Counted from the stretch's first letter, positions 1 to 6,916 are shown. The stretch is DNA of 7,885 nt from Desulfobulbus sp. (GCA_030600525.1 JAUVLX010000159.1:1-7885), one strand, 5' to 3'. Translations and numbers: made by a program. Notes: a model not told the origin generated them from the sequence alone.

Positions 1-181
1 AGGAGTTGTCCGAAAATAACTTGAACATCTCGCATCGCATCTTCAGGTCATCTTTGGCTGATCTTCAATCACAAAGTCCTCAACGTAGCACAACTACGCC
101 TGCGGCTTTGCTCAATTAGATCACCCAAATCTAACCTAAATATGAGCGCGATATCGTCCAACTTGTTTACAGACAGCTCCT
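1..181. repeat. Long imperfect palindrome (possible mobile intergenic repeat)
   Basis: The sequence from 1 to about 88 is the imperfect reverse complement of 94 to 181, aligning almost without gaps around a 5-nt loop (CACAA, 89-93). The best-paired segments are the tips (AGGAGTTGTC at 1-10 against GACAGCTCCT at 172-181), the AGGTCA/TAACCT and TTTGG/CCCAAA regions, CAAAG/CTTTG, and the apical CGTAG/CTACG (84-88/94-98). It encodes no plausible protein and lies outside the dctPQM terminator. The arms begin at base 1, so the element may extend beyond the window. A dispersed palindromic repeat or MITE-like element is the likeliest reading; its copy number cannot be seen here. The structure is clear and the identity is inference. 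Confidence 0.7.
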
Positions 182-186
182 TACTC

Positions 187-224
187 TAAAAACAAACACC
201 CCTGAGAAACTCAGAGGTGTTTTC
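187..224 (-). terminator. Rho-independent terminator of dctPQM
   Basis: On the minus strand, just after the dctM stop, AAACACC-T-CTGAG pairs with CTCAG-G-GGTGTTT across a three-base loop (plus-strand arms 194-206 and 210-222, one internal mismatch). A T-rich run (GTTTTTAG) follows. Position and shape fit the end of the dctPQM transcript. The inner half also contains G-C pairs, so the stem should be stable. Confidence 0.88.
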
Positions 225-236
225 AACACTGGTTAT

Positions 237-1637
237 TTATTTGTACCCATGCAACTTATCCAGAAACTCTGGTAAGAAGAGTGATACCTGTGGAATATAG
301 GTAATGATCATAAGGAACACGAGCAGCAACATCAACCATGGGAGACAGGCACGAATAACCCAGCCGATACTGTTGCCTGTTATCCCAGCAGTGACAAACA
401 GATTAAGCCCAACTGGAGGAGTCAACATCCCGATCTCCATATTAACCACCATGATAATTCCAAGGTGAATGGGATCAATGCCAAGCTTAACAGCAATGGG
501 AAACAGAATAGGAGCCATGATAAGCAAAATGGCTGATGGCTCCATAAAATTACCCGCCATGAGCAGCAGGATATTAACCACAATGAGAAACATCCATGGA
601 GATAGTCCCCAGCCAATAATCAGCTCTGCAAGCTGGTGCGGAATACGTTCGGTTGTCAGTACGTGTGCAAACAGCATGGCATTGGCAATAATAAACAACA
701 GCATGATGCTGACTTTTGACGCATCAAGTATAATCTTTCGCACATCTTTGTCGTTTAAGCATTTAGGAACAGCGATGATGCTCTTTCCAATATTTCGAGC
801 CACAGCACTGCCAACACTTTCCCCCTTGTTACGCCATGCAACTTCTTTTAAGGGACCGACATCCCGGTAGCCGAATATTGAGACTAGAAAGGCATAGACT
901 GCAGAAACAGCAGCAGCTTCAGTGGGACTGGCAACACCACCGTAAATGGAGCCAAGGACAATAAAAATCAACATCAGACCGCCAAAGGCAGAGGAACCGG
1001 CAGAGAAGACTTCACCAAATCCCTTCCATGGCATGGCTGGCAATTTTTTTATCCGGGCCGCAATGTAGATGGCAATCATTAATATTCCACCCATCATCAA
1101 GCCTGGTATAAATCCAGCCATAAACATTCTCGCAGCAGAAACTTCAGTAGCGGCTGCATAGACAAGCATAACGATAGAGGGTGGAATTAAGATCCCTAAT
1201 GTACCGGCATTGGTAATTACACCTGCGGCAAAACTCTCCGGGTACCCTGCCCGTACCATGCCGACAATAACAATGGAGCCAATAGCAGCCACAGTTGCAG
1301 GCGAAGATCCAGACACGGCTGCAAAGATCATACACGCCATGACTGATGCCATTGCCAAACCACCGCGAATGTGTCCGACAAGACTAAGCGCAAAGCGGAT
1401 AATACGCTTGGCAACACCACCAGTAGAGAGAAACGCGGATGAAAGAATAAAAAACGGGATAGCTAGTAAGGTGTAATGCTCAGACAATGCCTCAAACATT
1501 TTTAATGCAATAGAGGCGAGTGAGTCACTGGAAAAAAAGAGGATAGTGGCGATGCTTGAAAGCCCGAGAGAAAGCGCAATTGGCATCCCAATAAGCATGC
1601 AGGTAAAAAGCAATATAAAAAGAGCTGCAGTTGTCAT
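237..1637 (-). CDS. dctM: TRAP transporter large membrane subunit DctM
   Basis: This is the transport subunit of a tripartite ATP-independent periplasmic (TRAP) transporter. It moves substrate delivered by DctP across the inner membrane with sodium co-transport. The 466-residue protein is hydrophobic throughout, with about 12 membrane segments. Family signatures are present: SGSSPAT (109-115), GTLGILIPPS (145-154), GGVASPTEAAA (233-243), GNFMEPSA (362-369) and GMLTPPVGLNLF (403-414); the paired SGS/PPS and TPPVG regions match the sodium and substrate sites known in the family. It is somewhat longer than DctM proteins of about 430 residues because of an extra polar stretch at roughly 260-300. 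AGGAGG at 1645-1650 lies 7 nt before the ATG, inside dctQ, and the ATGA overlap with dctQ implies translational coupling. The DctP type suggests C4-dicarboxylate as substrate. Confidence 0.95.
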   Translation of the reverse strand: MTTAALFILLFTCMLIGMPIALSLGLSSIATILFFSSDSLASIALKMFEALSEHYTLLAIPFFILSSAFLSTGGVAKRIIRFALSLVGHIRGGLAMASVMACMIFAAVSGSSPATVAAIGSIVIVGMVRAGYPESFAAGVITNAGTLGILIPPSIVMLVYAAATEVSAARMFMAGFIPGLMMGGILMIAIYIAARIKKLPAMPWKGFGEVFSAGSSAFGGLMLIFIVLGSIYGGVASPTEAAAVSAVYAFLVSIFGYRDVGPLKEVAWRNKGESVGSAVARNIGKSIIAVPKCLNDKDVRKIILDASKVSIMLLFIIANAMLFAHVLTTERIPHQLAELIIGWGLSPWMFLIVVNILLLMAGNFMEPSAILLIMAPILFPIAVKLGIDPIHLGIIMVVNMEIGMLTPPVGLNLFVTAGITGNSIGWVIRACLPWLMLLLVFLMIITYIPQVSLFLPEFLDKLHGYK

Positions 1638-2179
1638 AACCAGGCCTCCTCTTCTTTTAAGTCTTCTACAATTTCCATACTTTCTTTGGCCTCATCCACA
1701 TGTCGAAAACCGTCAGCTTCCCCAATTATAACCTGCCATAGTAAAATTAAAATACGGATGGATATAAAACCAAAACCAACCAACAACATCCCATGAGCCA
1801 CCCAGGTTGGCATCGGAATATCTTCCAGGTCAATCGCGATCTGTTTCATTTTAGCCAGATAAATCCAACTTCCGTAAAGAATAAGACCGCAGTAGCAGAG
1901 CGACAGGAAACAGGCGATAAAGGTAATCAACCTTCTCATCCCGCGGGGAAAAAGCTTTACAAAGGCATCAACCCCTATATGTGAACCGACTTTTATTCCA
2001 TAAGAAGTACCAAACAAAACGAACCAGGCAGACATATGCAACGTCAGCTCCTGGGTCCACATAAAACCGGTATTAAACCCAAAGCGCATAACCACATCTA
2101 AAAAAACCAAGAGCGTGGTTACTATCAAAAGAAGGCTAATTATCGCTTCTTCGACTTGATTTAAAACACGCAGAAACAT
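1634..2179 (-). CDS. dctQ: TRAP transporter small membrane subunit DctQ
   Basis: DctQ is the four-helix membrane partner that associates with DctM and helps dock the binding protein. The 181-residue protein has four hydrophobic segments near 11-31, 45-62, 84-106 and 127-150. It carries the usual DctQ marks: RF after helix 1, FMWTQE (39-44), GSHIGVD (65-71) and IPMPTWVAH (121-129). The acidic C-terminus ends at a TGA overlapping the dctM ATG. The ATG at 2179 was chosen because AAGGAG sits 7 nt upstream. An in-frame TTG at 2212 would add 11 residues but lies inside a hairpin and has no ribosome binding site. The length is normal for the family. Confidence 0.93.
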   Translation of the reverse strand: MFLRVLNQVEEAIISLLLIVTTLLVFLDVVMRFGFNTGFMWTQELTLHMSAWFVLFGTSYGIKVGSHIGVDAFVKLFPRGMRRLITFIACFLSLCYCGLILYGSWIYLAKMKQIAIDLEDIPMPTWVAHGMLLVGFGFISIRILILLWQVIIGEADGFRHVDEAKESMEIVEDLKEEEAWL

Positions 2180-2186
2180 AGAGAAA

Positions 2187-2192
2187 CTCCTT
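2187..2192 (-). promoter_or_regulatory. Ribosome binding site deciding the dctQ start
   Basis: AAGGAG on the minus strand is placed 7 nt before the ATG at 2179 and directly follows the U-tract of the dctP-dctQ hairpin. It argues against the upstream TTG start at 2212. Confidence 0.85.
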
Positions 2193-2227
2193 AAAAAAAT
2201 GGGCAGGATCAAAAGATGTTCCTGCCC
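2193..2227 (-). terminator. Intercistronic terminator-like hairpin between dctP and dctQ
   Basis: On the minus strand a perfect 8-bp stem, GGGCAGGA with TCCTGCCC (plus-strand arms 2201-2208 and 2220-2227), encloses an 11-nt loop and is followed by ATTTTTTT. This has the form of an intrinsic terminator but lies inside the operon, about 42 nt after the dctP stop and just before the dctQ ribosome binding site. It probably causes partial termination or protects the 3' end of dctP mRNA. The structure is seen directly; the function is inferred. Confidence 0.8.
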
Positions 2228-2269
2228 TGAGAGTATTTTTATCGAATTGCGGTTGTGAAGCAGCTTTTC

Positions 2270-3262
2270 TTAATTATTGGCGCTATACGCTGCATCGATC
2301 AGATCTTTACCAATTTTTTTCTCAAACTTTCCCCATACAGGTTTCATAATCTCGACCCATTGCGCACGTTCTTCTGGACTCAGTTCAAGAATTTTGCAAC
2401 GGTTGGAATCGATAATCTTCTGTTTGTCAGTGTCAGATTTTTCTGCAGCAACCTGATTTCCGAAAACAATTGCTTCATCAAGAGCTTTTTTGATTTCCGT
2501 GCGGAGAGCATCATCCAGGCCCATCCAGAATTCGGTGGAGGTTACGATCATATAATCCAGCAGCCCATGATTGGACTCTGTTATATACGGTTGTACTTCA
2601 AAAAATTTCTTTGAATAAATATTGGACCAGGTATTTTCCTGACCATCGATGGCTCTGGTCTGCAGCAAGGTAAATACTTCAGAAAAAGGTTTTTTCAGTG
2701 GGGTTGCCTTAATCGCCTTAAACTGGGCAGCAAGAACGTCTGAAGACATGATTCTGAATTTGAGACCAGATGCATCTGCAGGGACTTGCAACGGTTTTGA
2801 GGAAGAGAGTTGTTTCATTCCATTGTGGAGGTAACCAAGCCCAATGAGCCCTTTCTTTTCCATGGACATCATCATGCCTTGTCCAGCTTCACTTGCCTGA
2901 AATCTGTTTACCGCATCAATATCTTTAAATAAGAAGGGCAGGTCATAAAGTTCCAGCTGTTTTGTGTACCGACCAAAAACAGACATAGCTGGGGCAGACA
3001 TCTGTACGTCACCAAGCAAAATAGCTTCAAGCACTTTATTTTGACTAAACAACTGAGAGTTGGGATATACTTCGACCACAACCTTATCCCCAAGTCTTTC
3101 AGCGATAAGATCCTTAAATTTATTGGCCATCTGTCCTTTAGGGGTATTTTCTGCTACGACATGGGAAAATTTGATGACCACCGGTTTAGCCAATACAGGT
3201 CCGGCTGCAAGAGCTGCTGTAAGTGTTAATGCTGCTACTGCCATTGTAACTTTGCGAAACAT
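2270..3262 (-). CDS. dctP: TRAP transporter periplasmic C4-dicarboxylate-binding protein DctP
   Basis: This is the extracytoplasmic solute receptor that captures the substrate and hands it to DctQM. The 330-residue precursor starts with a signal peptide (MFRK, a hydrophobic core, probable cleavage after VLA at residue 25). The mature start, KPVVIKFSHVVAENTPKG, closely resembles characterised proteobacterial DctP proteins. VEVYPNSQLF (about 63-72), VLEAILLGDVQ, YDLPFLFKD, GLKFRI and DGQENTWSN (206-214) are family signatures. Arg170 in GLKFRI is the expected carboxylate-binding arginine, and Asn210 in the QEN motif is also conserved. The ATG at 3262 is preferred because GGAGG lies 5 nt upstream; the TTG at 3274 would absorb that site into the coding region. 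Malate, fumarate or succinate are the likely ligands, inferred from similarity. Confidence 0.95.
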   Translation of the reverse strand: MFRKVTMAVAALTLTAALAAGPVLAKPVVIKFSHVVAENTPKGQMANKFKDLIAERLGDKVVVEVYPNSQLFSQNKVLEAILLGDVQMSAPAMSVFGRYTKQLELYDLPFLFKDIDAVNRFQASEAGQGMMMSMEKKGLIGLGYLHNGMKQLSSSKPLQVPADASGLKFRIMSSDVLAAQFKAIKATPLKKPFSEVFTLLQTRAIDGQENTWSNIYSKKFFEVQPYITESNHGLLDYMIVTSTEFWMGLDDALRTEIKKALDEAIVFGNQVAAEKSDTDKQKIIDSNRCKILELSPEERAQWVEIMKPVWGKFEKKIGKDLIDAAYSANN

Positions 3263-3267
3263 ACAAT

Positions 3268-3272
3268 CCTCC
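3268..3272 (-). promoter_or_regulatory. Ribosome binding site deciding the dctP start
   Basis: GGAGG on the minus strand lies 5 nt before the ATG at 3262. With that start the signal peptide begins MFRK, a normal n-region. The longer frame from TTG 3274 would place this site inside the gene. Confidence 0.85.
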
Positions 3273-3323
3273 AATTATTTTTTGGGGTGATACATTACCG
3301 ACAAATGCCGAATGTCGATGATC

Positions 3324-3345
3324 CCTGCCAAGACGAACGGGCAGG
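3324..3345 (-). other. GC-rich stem-loop in the dctP leader
   Basis: CCTGCC (3324-3329) and GGCAGG (3340-3345) form a 6-bp GC-rich stem with a 10-nt loop, about 60-80 nt before the dctP start in the expected 5' untranslated region. A second weaker pair, CTAACC (3347-3352) with GGTTAG (3372-3377), flanks it. No U-tract follows on the minus strand, so it is not an obvious attenuator. It may affect leader stability. Confidence 0.4.
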
Positions 3346-3384
3346 CCTAACCCATAATTCTGATGAAACTAGGTTAGAGGTTCA

Positions 3385-3402
3385 AACCAGCCATGGCTTG
3401 TT
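3385..3402. promoter_or_regulatory. Palindrome near the predicted dctP transcription start
   Basis: AGCCATGGCT (3389-3398) is a perfect 10-bp palindrome. It extends to 18 bp (AACCAGCCATGGCTTGTT) with one mismatched pair. It overlaps the first bases expected to be transcribed from the sigma-54 promoter. It could bind a repressor, or it could be chance. Confidence 0.3.
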
Positions 3403-3412
3403 GTTTTGGTGA

Positions 3413-3428
3413 TGCAAATATAGCTCCA
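3413..3428 (-). promoter_or_regulatory. Sigma-54 (-24/-12) promoter for dctPQM
   Basis: Read on the minus strand, TGGAGCTATATTTGCA has GG and GC separated by exactly 10 nt. It matches the consensus TGGCACG-N4-TTGCA at 9 of 12 specified bases, including all invariant ones. Transcription would start near 3402, leaving a leader of about 140 nt to the dctP ATG. A sigma-54 activator gene (dctD) lies directly upstream, and sigma-54 control of dct genes by DctB/DctD is known in rhizobia and Pseudomonas. I found no comparable site elsewhere in this gap. Confidence 0.75.
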
Positions 3429-3502
3429 CTATGCACAAGCTAATGCTAACTTGTTGAAAATGTAATAGATATCGAAAAAAGTCTTGGTCTAAGAGATATG
3501 CC

Positions 3503-3524
3503 AATGGGTGAGAAACCACCCATT
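3503..3524. promoter_or_regulatory. Perfect dyad, candidate DctD enhancer site
   Basis: AATGGGTG and CACCCATT form a perfect 8-bp inverted repeat around a 6-nt spacer. Its centre is about 110 nt upstream of the predicted dctP start, the usual distance for NtrC-family enhancers. It also lies about 50 nt after the dctD stop, so it could be the stem of a dctD transcript terminator. However, no U-tract adjoins it on the minus strand; the nearest T-run (3475-3480) is over 20 nt further on. Confidence 0.45.
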
Positions 3525-3539
3525 AGCACTGAGATTGGA

Positions 3540-3557
3540 GGCGGAACCCTACCCGCC
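3540..3557. promoter_or_regulatory. Second GC-rich dyad upstream of dctP
   Basis: GGCGG and CCGCC form a 5-bp inverted repeat with an 8-nt spacer, 35 bp from the centre of the 3503-3524 dyad and about 145 nt upstream of the predicted start. Paired upstream sites are usual for DctD-type activators, but the arm sequences of the two dyads differ. Part of a dctD terminator is the alternative. Confidence 0.3.
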
Positions 3558-3575
3558 AGAGGGAAAAGAGAAGGT

Positions 3576-4931
3576 CTATTTAAAATCGTTTTTATCCAAA
3601 CCGTACTTTTGCAATTTATCATAGAGCGTCTTTCTCGGTAATGATAGGGATACCATGACCCCCTTGAGAGACCCTTTATGTGCACTCAGAGCCTGCTCTA
3701 ACAAGGCCCGCTCAAACATTTCTACCTGCTGATGGAGACTTCCAGAAAGTTCTGTCACTTCCCCAGATAACAACTGTTCGACCGACCAATCAGACTGACT
3801 TCCCAAGAGTACGTAGCGTTCGGCAAGGTTACGCAATTCCCTGACGTTCCCTGGCCAATCATAGGTCATTAACATATTCACTTCCGCTGGTTGCGGAGCT
3901 GGCACTTCACGCTGATAGCGGTGTCCGGCCACAAGTAGATAATGATGGAACAAGAGGGGAATATCTTCCCGTCGGTGTCGTAGGGGCGGAATTTCAATGC
4001 ACACCACATTCAGTCGATAATAGAGATCTTTCCTGAATTCGCCTCTGTCAGACGCCTCTAGTAGATCAACCTTGGCTGCAGCAACGACCCGAAGGTCCAA
4101 AGAGATAAGTTTATTGGAACCCAATCGTTCCACGACACGTTCCTGAAGAACACGAAGCAGATGAACCTGCATCTGGAGCGGCATGCTCTCAATTTCATCA
4201 AGCATGAGGGTACCGCCATTGGCATGTTCTAATTTACCGACCCTTTTATTTTTTGCGTCTGTAAATGCACCGGCCTCGTGCCCAAGCAGTTCACTTTCAA
4301 TCAAATTTTCTGCAATTGCTCCACAGTTGACTGCAACAAAATTTTTATTTCTCCTGCTGCTGTGTTCATGAAGTGATCTTGCCACCAGCTCTTTACCGGT
4401 TCCTGTTTCACCAACGATCAGAATATCGGCTCCTGTATCTGCTACCTGAGCGATCGTCGCCCGAAGCCTCTTGGTTGCAGATGTTACACCTATAATTCTC
4501 GGCCCAGGGGCACTGTGCACTTCAAGCTCTGAGCGAAGAAGCCGATTCTCAAGGGTCAGCATCCGCTTTTCAAGCGCCCTGATAACGGTTTTAACAAATC
4601 GTTCGGGTGCGTAGGGTTTCTCCAAAAAATCATACGCACCATTACGCATCGCCTTAACAGCAGTGGAAACGTCGCCATGACCTGTTATAAGAATGACAGG
4701 GAGATCGCGGTCGAGGCAACTGATCTTCTCCTGTAACTCCATACCACTTATCCCAGGGAGACGAATATCGCAGACAAGTACCCCTGGCCAATCTTTGGTA
4801 ATGACATCGAAGACCTTTTCCGCACAATCAAACGCAGTGACTTCTAACCCTGCAAGCTCAAGGGTTTGACGGTTGGCCTGGCGAATATGCTTTTCATCAT
4901 CAATGAAAAGGACCTTAGTTAAAACTTTCAT
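3576..4931 (-). CDS. dctD: Sigma-54-dependent response regulator DctD
   Basis: This NtrC-family activator is phosphorylated by DctB and uses ATP hydrolysis to open sigma-54 promoters, here most likely that of dctPQM. The 451 residues comprise a receiver (about 5-120: acidic pair D11/D12, phospho-acceptor D55, T83, K105), an AAA+ domain (about 145-375) and a Fis-type helix-turn-helix (about 412-445, ending PRKTLYDKLQKYGL). Walker A is GETGTGKE (174-181), Walker B LMLDE (242-246), arginine fingers R300 and R306, and sensor II WPGNVREL (359-366). Sensor I reads AAAKVDL, without the usual asparagine, as in other DctD-like proteins as far as I recall. The sigma-54 contact loop is GAFTDA (221-226) rather than GAFTGA. 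The ATG has no strong ribosome binding site and lies 9 bp after the dctB stop, suggesting coupled translation. Confidence 0.93.
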   Translation of the reverse strand: MKVLTKVLFIDDEKHIRQANRQTLELAGLEVTAFDCAEKVFDVITKDWPGVLVCDIRLPGISGMELQEKISCLDRDLPVILITGHGDVSTAVKAMRNGAYDFLEKPYAPERFVKTVIRALEKRMLTLENRLLRSELEVHSAPGPRIIGVTSATKRLRATIAQVADTGADILIVGETGTGKELVARSLHEHSSRRNKNFVAVNCGAIAENLIESELLGHEAGAFTDAKNKRVGKLEHANGGTLMLDEIESMPLQMQVHLLRVLQERVVERLGSNKLISLDLRVVAAAKVDLLEASDRGEFRKDLYYRLNVVCIEIPPLRHRREDIPLLFHHYLLVAGHRYQREVPAPQPAEVNMLMTYDWPGNVRELRNLAERYVLLGSQSDWSVEQLLSGEVTELSGSLHQQVEMFERALLEQALSAHKGSLKGVMVSLSLPRKTLYDKLQKYGLDKNDFK

Positions 4932-4940
4932 AAATAATCG

Positions 4941-6767
4941 TTATGGTGCTTTTAATTGAATCTCAAAACAAGTCCCTACGGGCCTGTCGACAAGGGTGAG
5001 GGTGCCACCCATTTCTTTTACAATCCGCGATGAAATTGTCAACCCCAGCCCTAACCCCTGCCCCGGTTCCTTGGTCGTAAAAAAAGGATCAAATATCTGC
5101 TCAGCATGTTTTTTATCGATTCCCGTTCCACTGTCCTGAACCATCACGTACACACTTTTATCAACCCGGTGAGCCAATATCTCAATTTTTTTCTCCTTCT
5201 GATTTTTCACAGCATGGAGTGCATTACTAATTAAATTAACCAACACCTGCTGCAATAAGACATTATTAGCCTGTACTTCCAGATTATCAGGAGCAATGCT
5301 GATTTTGAGAGGGACTCCTGATTTCCGTATCCCTGGCCCAAGTATTTCCAATGCTCCGTCAAGACTGCCATGTAGCGGTACAATATCGACCTTCCCGCTG
5401 TTTTTTCTGGCAAAAAGCTTGAGTTGCGCTGCAAGCTCAGCCATTCTTTCGGTTAACTCACTTATCTGTTCCAGGTTCCACAGAGCATCTCCGCTGCGAT
5501 GTTGCTGAAGGAGTTGCACTGCATTATCTGAATAAACTCGAATTGCAGCCAGTGGCTGATTTAATTCATGGGTAATTCCAGCTGACATTTGTCCCAAAGC
5601 AGCCAGCTTGGCAGCATGGATCAGTTCCTTTCTTGCCCGTCGCAATTGCTCCTCTGTTTTTTGTCGCTCCCCTATCTCCTGCCTCAATTTTACATTAGAC
5701 TCGGTCAACTCAACCGTCCTGACAGCCACTCTTGATTCAAGCTCCTCGTTAGCATCCTCAAGCAACTTGCGTGAATTTTCCTCATACCTATGCCTCTCGG
5801 TCAACCGTTGCTGATGCTGCCAGAATAAGAGTATCACCATGATCACGAATACAAAAAATGACCCAACCAAAACAATGGTACGTACTACAAACTGATCAAT
5901 CTCTTTTATGTCGGAAAGAATCTGCACCTCCCACCCTGCCTGTGGCATTGGAGCACTGACATGAAGGTAACGATGAACAACTCCTGAAGAATCGTCTATT
6001 ATTGATAAAATATTGTAGCCCATCCCTTCTTTGGTATGGGCCACTGAGAGGGGCAACAGGGAAGCATCAGGATATCGTTTGCTCGCGGTAATCCGTGACA
6101 GTACTTCTTGAGGAAGGGGCGAGAGGGTACGGTAACGCCAGTCAGGATCGGTAGTGACAAAAATGACACCTTCAGGGTCAGTAACAAGAAAGGTATCGCC
6201 CTGTTTTTTCCAGTTATCCTCTACGGTATCGATATTAATCTTCATAACCAGTGCTCCGAGAATACTCTTTCCCTGACGAACAGGATAGGCAAAGTAGTAT
6301 CCGCGTTGGCTGGACGTTGCACCTAGTGCAAAATAGCGGCCCAATTGCCCCAGCATTGCCTCTTTGAAATAGGGCCGAAAACTAAAATTTCGCCCAACAA
6401 ACGGACGGGGAGCCTGCCAATTGCTGGCAGCAATCGTAAGGCCTTCTTTATCCATGAGATAGGTATCTGCGGCATCGCTGATAACATTCACGGTTTCCAG
6501 ATATCGATTAAAGGCTTCAAGCCTCTCTCTGCTGCCAGGATTTTGAAGAAAATTTACCAGCCGTTTATCATGGGCCAGCAACTCAGGCAAAATTTCATAC
6601 CTTTCAAGGACCCCTTGCAAATATGACATATAGAGGGCGAGTTGGATGGAAACCTCTTCTGCTTTTTCAGTTACCCCCTGTTGGTAAGCCCACCTGCCTG
6701 CACCTGCAATAGTGAACACCAAAAATAATATACCGCTAATCAAGGCAATAACTAATGAACGTCCCAC
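4941..6767 (-). CDS. dctB: C4-dicarboxylate sensor histidine kinase DctB
   Basis: DctB is the inner-membrane kinase that senses external C4-dicarboxylates and phosphorylates DctD. The 608 residues comprise TM1 (about 5-24), a periplasmic region (25-295) with the double PDC/PAS layout of DctB, TM2 (about 296-316), a coiled-coil linker (318-388), a dimerisation/phosphotransfer segment with H400 in THELNQPL, and an ATPase domain. ATPase motifs are NLISNALHA (N box, N511/N515), DSGTGI (545-550), FDPFFTTK (559-566) and GQGLGLGL (569-576). NFSFRPYF (127-134) and GRYFALGATSSQRGYYFAYPV (143-163) are characteristic of the DctB ligand-binding module; Arg131 and the nearby tyrosines are plausible ligand contacts, by family analogy. 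GTG is taken as the start: AGGAGG lies 11 nt upstream and an in-frame TGA closes the frame just above. It forms an operon with dctD. Confidence 0.93.
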   Translation of the reverse strand: MGRSLVIALISGILFLVFTIAGAGRWAYQQGVTEKAEEVSIQLALYMSYLQGVLERYEILPELLAHDKRLVNFLQNPGSRERLEAFNRYLETVNVISDAADTYLMDKEGLTIAASNWQAPRPFVGRNFSFRPYFKEAMLGQLGRYFALGATSSQRGYYFAYPVRQGKSILGALVMKINIDTVEDNWKKQGDTFLVTDPEGVIFVTTDPDWRYRTLSPLPQEVLSRITASKRYPDASLLPLSVAHTKEGMGYNILSIIDDSSGVVHRYLHVSAPMPQAGWEVQILSDIKEIDQFVVRTIVLVGSFFVFVIMVILLFWQHQQRLTERHRYEENSRKLLEDANEELESRVAVRTVELTESNVKLRQEIGERQKTEEQLRRARKELIHAAKLAALGQMSAGITHELNQPLAAIRVYSDNAVQLLQQHRSGDALWNLEQISELTERMAELAAQLKLFARKNSGKVDIVPLHGSLDGALEILGPGIRKSGVPLKISIAPDNLEVQANNVLLQQVLVNLISNALHAVKNQKEKKIEILAHRVDKSVYVMVQDSGTGIDKKHAEQIFDPFFTTKEPGQGLGLGLTISSRIVKEMGGTLTLVDRPVGTCFEIQLKAP

Positions 6768-6778
6768 TTGTTTTGCAA

Positions 6779-6784
6779 CCTCCT
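6779..6784 (-). promoter_or_regulatory. Ribosome binding site supporting the GTG start of dctB
   Basis: AGGAGG on the minus strand lies 11 nt before GTG 6767, somewhat longer than ideal. No other start codon lies between it and the hydrophobic first helix, so it supports the GTG. Confidence 0.65.
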
Positions 6785-6795
6785 CTCAACAAATA

Positions 6796-6806
6796 TGTAT
6801 TATACA
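6796..6806 (-). promoter_or_regulatory. Candidate -10 element for dctBD
   Basis: A perfect TATAAT occurs on the minus strand (plus-strand 6799-6804) within the palindrome TGTATTATACA. Transcription would begin near 6792, about 25 nt before the dctB GTG. No convincing -35 is visible at 16-18 bp, so the promoter call is weak. Confidence 0.35.
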
Positions 6807-6916
6807 AAGGACCCTCTGGGTGAGCTTTTCTCAAAGGCTGGTGATTGTTTCTGGCAAATTCAAGATGGATCTCTTATAGTTCAAGGTAGATAAAATCTTT
6901 ATATTTTGAGACAACT

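Noticed and set aside
469..870. 133-codon open frame on the plus strand inside dctM
   Set aside because: It is antisense to a clearly conserved transporter, has no recognisable domain, and its composition mirrors the opposite strand.
2180..2212. Longer DctQ starting at TTG 2212
   Set aside because: The extra 11 codons lie in the intercistronic hairpin and across the AAGGAG site that serves ATG 2179.
3263..3274. Longer DctP starting at TTG 3274
   Set aside because: It would place the GGAGG ribosome binding site within the gene and put MEDC before a normal signal peptide start.
3467..3490. Weak stem with a T-run (minus strand TCTTAGACCAAGACTTTTTT) as the dctD terminator
   Set aside because: The stem is only 4 bp with a 5-nt loop, too weak to call as an intrinsic terminator by itself.
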